DNA of 64,000 nucleotides from Pyrenopolyporus hunteri (GCA_902806595.1 CADCXC010000046.1:682001-746000), one strand, 5' to 3'. Counted from the stretch's first letter, positions 23,835-35,413 are shown. Translations and numbers: made by a program. Notes: a model not told the origin generated them from the sequence alone.

Positions 23835-25600
23835 ATGCCGTCCTATACCAAGGTCAATGGCCACAATGGCGCCAACGGGATCAAGCTGAATAGGGCTGAT
23901 GAGGTAGAGGATGTAAGTCGGCAACCAATGGCTATAAGATTGCGGCTGCGCCAAACGTCGTGTATGTTTATCTTGACTTACAATGCGGCTAACTCGCCTC
24001 AAGTTGCTCGACGCGGTGAAGTCTCTCGTCGTGTCATTCATCCGGGATGCAGACAACGCCGCTCCGACCCGGGCCAGCGGCTACATAGCTGCGGATACTC
24101 AAGGAGCACCTGGCAGAAACGTCTTGGTAGAATCACATAAACCAGAAGAACTAGTGAAGAAACTAGGAATAGCATTGCCAGAGGAAGGGGTAGGTAAAGA
24201 AGGACTGCTTGATATTATCCAGACCATCCTACGATACAGCGTGAATACGTGGGATCAGGGGTTCATGGACAAGCTATACTCGAGCATCAACCCGGTGAGC
24301 CGTGATTCCTCCGATGTCAAATAGCCTCGGACTATATTGACAAGCATCTCACACCATCGGCTAGATTGGCGTGGTATCCGAACTCATCCTCACTGTCCTG
24401 AATACCAACGTAAGCCCACCTGCCCCCGTGATTCCCCCTTAGGCTTCTAATTCAGCACAGGTGCACATCTGGAAAACCTCCCCGGCGCTCACGATAGTCG
24501 AAAAGACTACCGCGCGTAGACTAGCCAATCTCTTCGGATTCACTGGCCCCAGGGCAGGCGGCGTCACCTGTCAAGGCGGCAGCGCCTCGAACCTAACCTC
24601 GCTCGTCATCGCCCGCAACACCCTATTCCCCGAGACGAAGACTCAAGGGCACGCGGGCCGAAAATTCGCCCTCTTCACCAGCGAGCACGGGCACTACTCT
24701 GTGGAGAAGGCGGCCATGGCATGCGGCTTCGGATCTGACAGCGTGATCAAGGTCCCGGTCGACTCCGCGGGCCAGATGACGGCGCCTGCACTCCGCGACG
24801 CCATCCTGCGCGCGCGGGACGAGGGCAAGACGCCCCTTTACGTCAACGCGACGGCCGGCACAACGGTATGGGGGTCGTACGACGCGTTCGACGCGATCGG
24901 GATCATATGTAAATTATTTGGGGTGTGGCTGCACATCGACGGGTCCTGGGGCGGATCGGCCGTATTCTCCAGCGCGCAGCGGCACAAGCTGGCGGGGGCG
25001 CGCCGCGCCGACTCGCTGACCGTCAACCCGCACAAGATGCTCAACGTGCCCATCCCGTGCTCATTTCTGCTGACGAACGACGTGGCCATATTCCAGCGCG
25101 CGAACACCCTGCGCGCCGGGTACCTGTTCCACGACGCGGGGGGCAAGGACGAGGACGACGAGGTCTGGGACCTGGCGGACCTGACGCTGCAGTGCGGGCG
25201 CCGCGGCGACTCGTTGAACTTGGCGCTCGCGTGGATCTACTACGGGGACAAGGGGTTGGAGGAACGCATCGACCACGCCTTCGCTACAGCGGAGTACCTC
25301 GCGACGCTCGTGCAGGAATCGGGCGATTTCATCCTGTTATCTAGTAACCCGCCGCTTTGCCTGCAGGTGTGCTTTTACTATGCGCCGGGCGGGGTGTTGC
25401 CAGAAGATAAAGAGGAGAACACCCGACGGACTAGCGAGATGGTCGCGAAGCTCGTTTCTAGGGGGTTCATGGTGGATTATGCGCCGGGCGAGGAGGGAAG
25501 CTTCTTCCGTGTGGTGGTGAACTGCCAGACGCTTAGGAGTACTGTGGACGGTCTTATGAAGGCCCTGCGGGATGTTGGTAAGGAGGTTGTCCCTGTATAA
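23835..25600 (+). CDS. PLP-dependent group II decarboxylase (GAD/cysteine-sulfinate type)
   Basis: Amino-acid decarboxylase with pyridoxal phosphate, 517 residues. Exons 23835-23912, 24004-24294, 24365-24409 (45 nt) and 24461-25600; junctions are all phase 0. The short third exon supplies GVVSELILTVLNTN, needed to continue NTWDQGFMDKLYSSINP into VHIWKTSPALT. Domain motifs: GFTGPRAGGVTCQGGSASN (cofactor phosphate loop), SEHGHYSVEKAA (His stacking on the ring), YVNATAGTT-GS-D, HIDGSWGGS (Asp298, ring nitrogen) and the Schiff-base lysine motif VNPHKML (Lys330). It resembles the animal GAD/CSAD branch found in fungi rather than the bacterial-type GAD. Glutamate, cysteine sulfinate or aspartate could be the substrate. 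Exon 4 is strongly GC-rich. Confidence 0.92.
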
Positions 25601-27075
25601 AACCGGCGTGCTATCCGAGGACGGGTCCCGGCGGGCCGGGGCGTACGTGTTTTGAACTTGGAGGAATACCCATAACATGATAGAGAAAGGGGACCCAAGC
25701 AGGTATTATAAGTATGAGACCAGCCAGCGGCTCATAATTATATCTCTACTCGATCACCGCCATGTTTCAAATTCCTCATACCAGTAGGCTTCAGGGGCCG
25801 TACCTGTATTCTACGAGGAAAGAATTCGACTATGAGCACCCCATGAGAGCAGACGAAAATGGCAGAAACGCATTAATACTTACAAATTACAGCGCCACCA
25901 AAGTCCCCTAGCGGATTAGGTACGCCAACCTCTTTGATAAAGGCCCTCAAATCAGAGTATTCCGTTTGAGGTTATGGTTTTATTGTTATCTCTAGGTGCA
26001 CGAGATTCCAATAGTCGCCACAACCAAGGATTTAAGAGAACGAAGCCGTAGATGAGGGTTTTTATCCCCTGCAAATGATAGGCCCTAAGTTTAAGTACCT
26101 CAATTTTACGGAAATGCGGCCAGTTCTATAGTCGGCTGTGGCTCTGAGACATGGACTTAGACGGCGCATGCGTGGCTGGCAAGCCTCCCAATGATATCGA
26201 GGCGAAGACGTACGTATTTTGGGCGATACCTATAGGTACCCTATCTAGCCAAGGTGAATATCAAGGTGAATCCTAGGATCCGACACGAAACAAGACTATA
26301 CAGTGCCTCCAGTTGTTGGGGAATTCTTAGGTTTTCTCTTCCTCCGATACACGTCGTCTAGCCTATGAAACACTCAATACTTTTCCCGGTTTATTCTATC
26401 TACCTAGTAAGGAACTGTTGTATTCGGGCATGAGGATACGCATTATCTTTTGGGCTATGGCCTTGGTAGTGAAGTAGTTCCTTATTACACTTGCGCGCTG
26501 GCCGTCGAGGTTCATAACGCCTAGGCTAACGGTGTCGCTATTTCCATTCCTACTTACCTACCTAGGTACCTAATATGAGATTGATCAGGACGAACGAATA
26601 GGCCTAGAGACCCGAGGCCTGGTTCGAATGACATCGGATTGCTTTCAGATTTCGAAACTTAACGAATGGCGTAAGGGATATGTACCACCTATTCTATGTG
26701 CTAGATTTTTTGTCATTAATCTTGCCTTTTTGTTGTCCAAAGATAAAGCAACACTTCATTCCGTCGTTCAAGTTATCTTAGCACCAACTCGACAAAGTAA
26801 CATAGGTAGAAGATACCGTAGCCTCATAAGTATGGAAAATATCATTCTAGGTATCTAACATGAATGCGATTTCTATACAGGTAACCAGTCTCGAAATCGA
26901 TTATGAGATTATGAGATAATTCCATCTCGACTTCAGGGAGATACAAAGGTACAATAATCATAACGTTGTGAATCCCCGCTTTAGGGCGGGGTGGTGAGAA
27001 ATAGTGAACAATTCGGGCAACCCCACCCCACCAAGCGGTACGAATATAAAGTCTAAATTCAAGCGTTTAATCACA
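25601..27075. other. Spacer before the tRNA gene
   Basis: About 1.5 kb. No gene seen; one palindromic cluster at 26551-26572. A GGTTCGAATGAC at about 26619 resembles a B box but has no T-stem or A box around it. Confidence 0.5.
26551..26572. repeat. TACCTAGGTACC palindromic cluster
   Basis: TACTTACC followed by TACCTAGGTACCTA in spacer DNA. Confidence 0.6.
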
Positions 27076-27082
27076 GCCCGGT

Positions 27083-27094
27083 TAGCTCAATCGG
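27083..27094 (+). promoter_or_regulatory. Pol III A box
   Basis: TAGCTCAATCGG matches the internal A-box consensus in the D-arm of the tRNA gene. Confidence 0.8.
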
Positions 27095-27127
27095 TAGAGC
27101 GTGAGACTCTTAATCTCAAGGTTGCGG

Positions 27128-27188
27128 GTAAGTTCATCTACAGAATTAGATAAACATATCTGTTACACCAGCTAACCCGACCTCATAG
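27128..27188 (+). other. Spliceosomal-type intron inside a tRNA gene
   Basis: 61 nt: donor GTAAGT (27128-27133), branch-site GCTAAC (27171-27176) 12 nt before the acceptor CATAG (ends 27188). These are the same three signals used by protein-gene introns in this window, and the length is typical of them. It interrupts tRNA position 52/53. Because of the shared G, the boundary could also be placed one base later. It does not resemble a tRNA-endonuclease intron, which would sit next to the anticodon. Confidence 0.75.
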
Positions 27189-27198
27189 GTTCGACCCC
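27188..27198 (+). promoter_or_regulatory. Pol III B box, rebuilt by the 3' splice junction
   Basis: GGTTCGACCCC matches the B-box consensus; its first G is the last base of the inserted segment, so the B box is intact in the DNA even though the T-arm is split. The gap from A box to B box is about 94 nt. Confidence 0.7.
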
Positions 27199-27222
27199 CG
27201 CATCGGGCTCAATTCCTGATGC

Positions 27223-27240
27223 TTCCCAGTACACTGGGAA
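27223..27240. repeat. Perfect 8-bp inverted repeat (hairpin) downstream of tRNA
   Basis: TTCCCAGT-AC-ACTGGGAA, between the tRNA 3' end and the T tract. Confidence 0.6.
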
Positions 27241-27252
27241 ATGCAACCTCTC

Positions 27253-27260
27253 TTTTTTTT
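27253..27260 (+). terminator. Pol III terminator (T8)
   Basis: First run of four or more T residues downstream of the tRNA, 44 nt after the discriminator base; implies a long 3' trailer. Confidence 0.7.
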
Positions 27261-27963
27261 CCTCTTTCTTCTTACGTTTTCTTTATTTTATTTTTCTTTT
27301 TGGGTTTATCAGATACTCTGAAATCCTTTTCTTTTCCTTGTGCAAATTTATTTCTTCAATTTTGGCATTGGACATAGACTTAGACTCGAGATTTTCCACA
27401 CCATGTAGATTAGATAGGGCTTTGTCACGTGATGCTTCCACGTGATATTTCATTTATTTCGTATTGGATACGTACAACCCCTGTTTATGTAGCATTATCA
27501 CATGATGCAGCTACGAGACTTCATGCACATTTTCTTGTTTGCAAGGATATTCTCCTGCGCCCTCTTTGAACAGGATTTATGATCTATAAGTTGTCATATG
27601 TGTTAGTCTTGTGGGCTCTCATGCCCGGACCAAGGCAAGGACCCACGACCCCAACTCTACGCAACCCAGACTGCGTTCATTCCCTCGAGAAGGAGAGGCA
27701 AGTTGTCGGGCAAGCCCTATGTGTACTTCGTCTTGTCGACTAGTACTTGGTAATTGGTAATTGGACTTATACTTAATTCTCATTAGAAATTCGTTACACG
27801 ATATGTTTGTTGCGACTCTTGACATGATTATGTGCCTAGAATCAGTTGTCACTTCGACGTAATCTCCTTTGCTTAACACCTTGTCGTAGCTATTGGCATC
27901 CAACAGCAAAAAAACTGACCGCCATAGACGAATTCTACTATACTATTATTTGGTATAAAAGAT
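27261..27963. other. Spacer between tRNA and esterase
   Basis: Pyrimidine-rich tract to about 27350, then AT-rich sequence. No gene supported; the frame at 27619-27909 (-) has no domain. Confidence 0.5.
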
Positions 27964-28968
27964 TCACAGCCCCTTAATAACCCGAATTCGTCCCTCCGTA
28001 GCCCTCTTGACAGCGTCGACGTGAGCAGCCATCTCGAATCCGTGGGGCAGACCCGGGTATGAATGAAACTCGGTTTCAACATGCGCAGCAGCCAACCTCG
28101 CGGCAAGAGAGTAGGTTTCGTCTCTGAAAATGTCGACGCCCCCAACGTCGATGTACGTGCTGGGCAACCCCCGCAGGTCAGTCGCTCGCGCCGGGGCCGC
28201 ATACGGGCTCACGTCGGGGCCGCCGAACTTGTCGCCGATGTACGCTTCCCAGCAAACCTTCAGATCGGGGAGCGGGATCGACGCGAAGTCCAGCAGCGGG
28301 CTCTTCGGGCTGTCGGGGGCCGACAAGGCCGCGATGGCCCGGTCGTCGACCATAGGGTACACGAGTATCTGCTTCTTGACCTGCGGCTCCAGGCCCCGGT
28401 CCCGCGCCATGAGCGTCACGCCCAGGGTTAGGCAAGCGCCGCCGCTGTCGCCCAATAGGCCGATGCGGGTCGGGTCGACGCCGAGTTCCTTGCTCTGCTT
28501 TATGAGCCACTGGAGCGCCGCGTAGCAGTCCTCGACCGGCGTAGGGAACGGGTGCTCCGGCGCCAGCCGGTACTCGATGTAGAACACCTGCACGCCCGAG
28601 TTGGCCGCCAGGTGGGCGCAGTTCGGCCCGAAGATGTCCAGGTTCCCGGATATGATGCCGCCGCCGTGGAAGTACAGCAGGGCCGGTTGGGGCTTGTCGG
28701 TGCTCGCCAGCTGCTCCGCGGTGGAGTAGCGCGCGAGATCGAGCTCGACGCCGTCGAACGACGGGACCTTGTACTTGGTCGTGATGATGTTCGGGTACTT
28801 TGGCAGCTGGCTGAACATCGCGCTCATGAAAGTCTCGTTGTTCTTGCGCAACCCGATCGCCGAGTCGTACTTGGGCGGGACCACTGCGTCGCCGAGAGAC
28901 TTCCAGAACGCCCCGAATTCCGGGTCATATTTCAGGCCGTGCGGCACCGGCTTCGACGAGTCCGACAT
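27964..28968 (-). CDS. HSL-family alpha/beta hydrolase (esterase)
   Basis: Predicted cytosolic carboxylesterase of the alpha/beta hydrolase fold-3 (hormone-sensitive lipase) family, 334 residues, single exon, strongly GC-rich. Oxyanion-hole motif HGGG at 101-104; nucleophile elbow GDSGG with Ser175; acid Asp279 in GGVDIFRDE; catalytic His309 in GLPHGFE. EYRLAPEHPFPTPVEDC is the usual stretch linking oxyanion hole and nucleophile. There is no signal peptide. The ATG at 28968 is chosen because the upstream frame starts only with TTG and the family domain begins about 50 residues later. Similar fungal enzymes hydrolyse short acyl esters, and some sit in secondary-metabolite clusters; nothing next to it supports that here. 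Confidence 0.92.
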   Translation of the reverse strand: MSDSSKPVPHGLKYDPEFGAFWKSLGDAVVPPKYDSAIGLRKNNETFMSAMFSQLPKYPNIITTKYKVPSFDGVELDLARYSTAEQLASTDKPQPALLYFHGGGIISGNLDIFGPNCAHLAANSGVQVFYIEYRLAPEHPFPTPVEDCYAALQWLIKQSKELGVDPTRIGLLGDSGGACLTLGVTLMARDRGLEPQVKKQILVYPMVDDRAIAALSAPDSPKSPLLDFASIPLPDLKVCWEAYIGDKFGGPDVSPYAAPARATDLRGLPSTYIDVGGVDIFRDETYSLAARLAAAHVETEFHSYPGLPHGFEMAAHVDAVKRATEGRIRVIKGL

Positions 28969-31630
28969 TGTAAGGTTATTCCTTCCGGAATATATAACCC
29001 GGGAAGAGTTCAACGCACTGGTTGCGTTCTCTATCTCATTCGGCAAGACCTTTAGTCTTGCTTCCGTCTAACGCGGCCTCGTAAGTCTTCGGTATTCGTG
29101 GAATTTACAGTCGGTAGGTATAGGTTTTAAGCAAAGACTTGTGAAAGAGATTTTGCAGGGACCTGACTCAATATAAATTGGCCAAACACCCCGAGGGGTT
29201 ATGAAGCGGTGTAAAGAACAAGAAGGCTCTCTCGAAACCACCTAAAAGATGCATTATGTGCCAAGGTTTATTTGCCCCAACACGTTGCTACGTAGTATGT
29301 TTTCATGTTATAATCGCCTTCCAGGAATGGGAATTCGCCCAGGTTCATCTGCGAGCGGTAGCGAACCAGATCACTCGGCACGCAAACCCACCCTGTCTAT
29401 CTCCCCGCTGGCAGGATGAAGCGCAGAAATCCTGAATCTAGATAAATAGTCAAGCTAATTGGCAGTACGGTGAAATACGAGTTATTTATAAGACGTTTAG
29501 ACTAGAGCGCAAAAGGGTGTCTGTAAACAGAGGTTACCAGAGACTAGCCTTATTATCTTCAGAAGTTTCGGTATAACTATTATTGTTACCGGAGAAATGC
29601 TTCACGATTACAGAGTTGACGACGGTAGGTATTGAAAACTTCCTTGTCTAGGAAATATTGCAGATGTGTTGTTTGTTGAAATGGGCTAGACGAATTCGAA
29701 TAGTGACTATATCCCCAATCTGAATGCTTGTGGGATTCATTACCCACTGCGAGTAGCTCAGAAAGAGGGATAAACCACCTCTTAGTATTGTACCCACCTA
29801 GGCTCAAGGAATTTAGGGTCAAGATCGCTGGGAAGAACCAACCGGAAAGATTGGAATATCCCGAAGCGCGACGTCGGTTCGATCCTTAGGACATACTAAA
29901 TGATATACGGAAGGGCTAGGCGTAGCTCTGAACGCCACGTATCGCTAGGGATATTTGTGAAGGCTTCATTCTTGCCACGACATTAAATATACCGACCGCA
30001 TAAAAGACGAACTTGGAAATCCAGTAGTTACTATGGTTTGCCCCGTTAACGCAATGTCAAACCAACGCTTAATGTGGAGAAGTGGGCGAAGAGGACGGAA
30101 ATCGGGCTTGATACTCTGTCGGGGACGGGTCGGACACCCGCGGAGAGCAATCATCGCTACGAAAGAGGCTTGTGTGGAAGCCGCCATGAGGAGAATATAG
30201 GGGCCTAATTACGAAAACGGCGATAGATATAACGCCACGACGTAGAAAATTACAAGAGCTAGTGCGCGCGTCCGCGGGATTTCCCAACACAGTAGTTCGG
30301 TTCCGCATACTAGTTCGAATTACACGTGTAATGATTTCGTCTTTGAGGAGAATATGAAACTCCGACTTTGCCGTGAGAGCGACAAGGCCCGGAGGTTGTT
30401 GTCTCGGTTCAACCCGAATCATGTCAACGGCGTCCAAGTTCCCAGGCTCATTCACATGGCCGCCTTATGACTCCGCGCATATTTAAACCTACGGATCATG
30501 TCCGCCAACACTGAATATGGCAGCGATAGGTTAGTGGAGCGTTCCCTAAACCTAGAGTTTATGTTCCTAGATATTCGTGGAGCAGATCGATCTGGGAGAC
30601 GCGTAACGGAATAAGATCTCACGGAGACATCGTGTTCATGCGCAAGTGTTCGATTTAGCTCCTTAATAAGCGCTGAATAGTGAATTTTGAGAAATATTTG
30701 GGTAGCAACTCAAGTCATGGCCCCGAGCTGAATGCCGTGCCGGCCCTCAGGATAAGTTGCGGTACTTAGGCCGCAAACGAATGTATAGACATAACGGTGA
30801 TTGGAAGGCCTTGCGAATCTTGGGGCCGTCATTGCGGATCACCGTGCCGGGACGATCGAGCGGGTAATGTAGGCCCACAAGGAACATGCTGGTCGCCATT
30901 ACGTAGCCCGCCCACCAGCGGTTTAGGAGCTAAGACTACGGGAAAAGGCCCTGAAATCAGGGCTTGGAGGCATTAATAAGCCATAATGGATACCCGAGCC
31001 GGCGGGGTCTGGTGATCGGCCGGCCGGGGGCTATATCATCTGCATCTGCACCTAGTTAGGACCGTTTGATGACGACTGACGCCAGTATGAATACCTATGA
31101 TCGGCTATTGTGGGTTAGAGGAGAGGAGATTACTGGGAATGGAAAAGACTTCAGGGTTCTCTCACAGCCCTAACCATGAGTAGGCAGGTACTATAGTGTA
31201 TGAGCCAGCATAGCACTGTTGCTGTAGTTTTCATAGTCTGGAAACGCCACCAATAGGAAGAAGGGGCTATAAGGCCGGCGTGACTTAATACCCCAAGGCC
31301 TGAGTCGAGAGAGTTCGGACTACTACTAGGGGAGATGAAAACTTGCCTATTTGATCTCGGACGGTTGTGCGATCGAGTTATCATTGGCCGGGAGACTAAA
31401 GCGAAAGATAAGAGGCCTCACTCCTAGAACCGCGAGATCCCGCAAATGTTCGTGTGGTAGGATGTTCCCAGCTGTCTCAGCGTTTTGGTCCCATCTACAT
31501 TTACCGGAAAGCTCCCCATGTAGTGTATGCCTGTTAAGTGGTTGTTCCCCTTTATCGTTAGGCTCGCGAAAGGAGTATATGTACCTAGAGAAGTAAGAAC
31601 TTGTAGCGCCAATAGCAATTGGACTTTGCG

Positions 31631-31978
31631 TCACATATAACTTCTTAGGTGCTTGAAGCTAACCTTTGCAATGTGACCTCTCCAAGGCGCTAGGTAGCTA
31701 TTGATCCTTCCGTGCTCCAAGCTCACCATAATTGAGAGATAGGCAAGGTTTGGACGGACCTGAACGTAGAACTCATGGGCTCCTCCCATGTCCATGTGCC
31801 ATTCACGTTGGAACCTAAGGTTTCTTGTGTTAGGTACCTTAGGCTGGACTCGTAAGGCTATTGTCGCTTCTGAATCCGGGTCGGTAAAGATGGAGGGTAG
31901 GTAGAGACGGATTTCGGTAGGATTAAATGGAAACAATTTTAGTATAGTCCAGCATTTCAGCTCTGCGCTCTGGGATTA
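31631..31978 (-). CDS. Possible exon or gene relic, unknown protein
   Basis: A minus-strand frame open from about 31978 to the TGA at 31631-31633. Within it the stretch FTDPDSEATIALRVQPKVPN, REWHMDMGGAHEFYVQVRP and YLSIMVSLEHGRINSYLAPW has globular-protein composition and coding-like third positions, unlike neighbouring frames. It has no convincing ATG (the frame starts with TTG codons) and no domain I recognise. It could be one exon of an undetected gene, a decayed gene or chance. Confidence 0.2.
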
Positions 31979-34900
31979 CCCTATCAGCAATCTCTAGATA
32001 TAGGTAGATTAGCATATTAGCTCCCAGAGCTGGCGATCGAGGCGTCTAGCGGCCTAGACCCATTGGGCTGCATTGTCTCCGAACGGGAAACCCGCCGACG
32101 ACTGGCCTAGCGGTACTGACGACCGAGGAGGCGTGGACTACTCGGCTGTACCTATGAGAAACATTTATGAATTATAAGCCTAAGGCTATGGGGAATCTTA
32201 TGGGCCAATAAGCCACTTTGTCGCCGTCGCGTCATGAAAGGGAATGTTTGGGTCGGTCATCTTAAGGTTGGGGCGTGGAGGCAATATTAAGACCTGTCAT
32301 GTCACTCGGCCAACATCATGGAACATGTTCTCCGGCGACGTGAATGATGAAACCCAAAAATTGACTTCTCGGTGTAATTATTTTTTTGGAGTCGATATGT
32401 TCGGGGAAGCTCCAATGAGAATAAGATAGCGTTCGATAGTGAATGGGTGAGGATCGTGTAAGGCAAGACAGTAATTAATCAGAATGCTTGGTATCGATGG
32501 GGCGAAGGCAAATCCCATGTTGGCGGTATGGGATTTCGAGAGAATGAGGAAAGAATCCCATAGTTACGTAGTCATGTTCGAGGTTTTAGGACAAGATCGA
32601 CAGCGGGGGGAGACGTATCAGGGGGCGTTCAGTCCGTTACTACGTAGGGGGAGGAAGCGGCAGAAACGGTAAACCAATAGAGCTTGCTATTTGGCCGACA
32701 AATTTGATCGCTTGTGAGGGGTTATCAACGTCAGCGGTGTGGCGGCAAAGGTAGGAGGATAAACCGAAGAGAGCGAAAAATGGCGTAAAGGGGGGAGAAG
32801 GGATGCGGAATGCTCTCACAATGTATATACACGGAGACGCGTCGATAGCCACGCCGCCACATGTGGCTTGCGAGGCCAAGACCTTGGCGGGATACCCGGG
32901 CGTCGGTATCGAGAGCTGATTGGAGACAGGGGCAGTGGGGGTACCTGAGAAAATTGTTAAGGCGCGAAGTACCAGTGACAAAGTGCCACTTAAAGACCAA
33001 GACAGCGGACTTTTTGCTCCGGAGCGTCGAGACAACTCAAGCATCACAGAGCCGTAAGCCCTCCCGAATAGGAAAAGAGCAAAGGATGGGATAATCTCGC
33101 CTCCCTTTTGGTTCGTCTGTTTCAAGTCTGCTGCTCCGCACCCGGCTTCGACGGGTTGATGTCACAAATCGAAAAATATGATGGCAATCGTTGAAAATGC
33201 CTTCGGGATCGAGTTTTCCACCTGGCAAAGCTGCCTCCCTGACCAGCCCGCCAGCATCCTCATGCGGGGGGCCCTCGTCCGCCAACGCATGCACAAACAA
33301 CATATTGGGATGGATAGGAAGCTATTCCCGTAGCCAACATTTGGGCGGTGATTGGAGCGCTCAACGGAACGGGTGCAGTAGCAACCCAGCTTCCCGTCGT
33401 TGGTGGTGGAGTTGTCATCGCGATGTCGATGCCTACACGAAACCTGATTGGCCCAGCGCGAGGCTGAATATCAACTTTGGGATTCTACCGAGTTCTAAAC
33501 AAAGGCCCGAACCAGAGTGAAAAGAATTCTACTGCTTTCAGACCCTTATCTGGCGAGACCTGACCGCTCTCGGTTGCATCCCGCGTGGTAGGTTCGTAGC
33601 AAAAGCTCCGGTTCTAACAAAACCGAAAGGGGGAGAGCGATTCGATATCAATACGACACATAACAAATCTTTCCCGATCCCTTTGAGATATACGTTGGAC
33701 AGAGAATTAGCGATGATCTTGGCGGAGGTGAGGTCCGGTTAAGGTAGGACTATGTTTTCTCTTATAAGCTTATATTACCTACTTGTCCGACCTTAGGCAG
33801 TGGTAGCTAGACGCTATGGATTTTGCCATGAGACGCGAGAAAATGAATGAATTCCACATTTCGGCCTCGAAAGACGGCTACTCCTGCGGACAATAATATA
33901 CATCCACCTGAGAGAGAGTCGTGCTAAGCCGCAAGCTCGACCCCTTAGCAAACCCTTTGTTCGAAGGTGGATGGATCGATCTGATGAGGTGGAGTCGGCG
34001 GAACGAGGCGGATGGGCGGAGACGAGTTAAATCCCTTAAAGTAAGTAATATAAGTACCTATTATGGCATACGCATCTGCGCTGGCGCTTATTTAAGGCGT
34101 TAAGGCGCATTGCTTTGGCTACCTCGGGGCTAGACATGGTGGGGATACATTTGACGTTTAAGTTAGGTAACGATTGCATCGTATTAAGTTTTGATATTGT
34201 TACAAACCGGTGTGCCTAACTCTTTCATCACCCTTTCACAATTTTTTTTCTTTGTGCGAATGGCCTTAGCATATCGCAAATCGTCTATTCCTTTACCTAT
34301 TACATACATTAGAGCACCCCTCATAGCATATCCATACCTATTTAGTGAGTTTATATAAGCTACCCACCATCCATAGCATCTTGTTTAAGTCCTGGTCGGC
34401 CCAGATGATTTTCGTGGATAATTGTTTGCTCAGTATCAGAAACATGTTGTGAGGGCCTATAGTGTTGTCGATCGGAGCTGACTTACATCATTTGAGGTTC
34501 AGATAGATCTACAACCCATCAAGCTGGGATTTTTTGGAGATTACGTACCTACGGAGGTACCCGGTTACGAGCTGGTACCTAGTATACCGTATTGGGTAGG
34601 TGGTATACTATGTACATGGCGAACAAGGACGGGGCGTTTGGGTACATCGTACAATACTCCTTACACGCGTCCATATCATGTATACACCGATGATACGTGA
34701 TATTGTATAGAGGGTATCCACAGGTATGCAGTCAGTATAATATAATAGCATCGGTATACATGCAGAAGCTACAGTAGCTCGGCTCGTTAGTATAGGTCGG
34801 GAGGTACATAGGTTAGGTAGGTATGTGTATCTCGGGGACTTGTAGGAAAATTCTAGGCATAACTAGTTGCTTCCCGCCCCCCGACTCTCGACTTAAGTAG

Positions 34901-35110
34901 TCCTAAGCTATAATGTATAGGTATTATACGTAGGATATAAATGTAAATATATGCGAGGGGATAATTACTACACATTTATACCGTAATATCCTATCTCTTA
35001 TACATAACGCGTATGTAGTATGTAGGTAACTAAGGTAAGTACTTAGGTAGGTAGGTTTCTCCTTACATACTATAGGTACATGTAGGTAGGTAGTTTGGAA
35101 GAACAACAGG

Positions 35111-35148
35111 AAAAATAAAATAAAAAATAAAAAATAAAAAACAAAAAA
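35111..35148. repeat. A-rich AAAAAT low-complexity tract
   Basis: Tandem AAAATA and AAAAAT units, probably simple-sequence expansion. Confidence 0.6.
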
Positions 35149-35413
35149 GCGGGGAGCTCTCGTGCGGTTGAGGGCCGGGGCCCAGCAAAGCCAGTTGAGC
35201 GCTAGTCTGTTCTTAGGGCTACTTTCAGCGCTATCAGCAGGGCCCATGACGGTACAAATCCCTGCTCCGTCTCTCGACTCTCCGTCCGCCCCATTGGTTC
35301 CCATATGTTCATCGCGATCGATCGCCGCTTGGGCATTCTCCCGCATCAGGGAAAGCCATCATATCCTTGTTCCCTGGCCCCTCGATCGAAGCTATTGGCT
35401 TTTCCAGGCCGTC

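Larger units (their letters stand above)
27076..27209 (+). tRNA. tRNA-Lys (anticodon CTT) with a 61-nt insertion in the T-arm
   Basis: Mature parts are 27076-27127 and 27189-27209, giving a perfect 73-nt tRNA. The acceptor stem is GCCCGGT/ATCGGGC with one G-U and discriminator T; the D-arm is GCTC/GAGC; the anticodon arm is TGAGA/TCTCA with loop CTCTTAA (anticodon CTT); the variable loop is AGGTT; the T-arm is GCGGG-TTCGACC-CCCGC. The usual eukaryotic intron position (after base 37) is uninterrupted. The T-stem is instead split after GCGG by a segment with mRNA-intron signals. Removing that segment between its GT and AG restores the T-arm exactly. A single-copy pseudogene is possible, but every stem is free of mismatches apart from the one G-U. 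Confidence 0.9.

Noticed and set aside
26615..26640. GGTTCGAATGAC as another tRNA B box
   Set aside because: Flanks do not pair as a T-arm and no acceptor stem is present.
29865..29895. GGTTCGATCC, a B-box-like sequence suggesting a tRNA
   Set aside because: No complementary T-stem, anticodon arm or A box could be drawn around it.
33185..33480. Open frames on both strands near 33.2-33.5 kb resembling protein fragments
   Set aside because: No domain recognised, stops nearby and the strands contradict each other.
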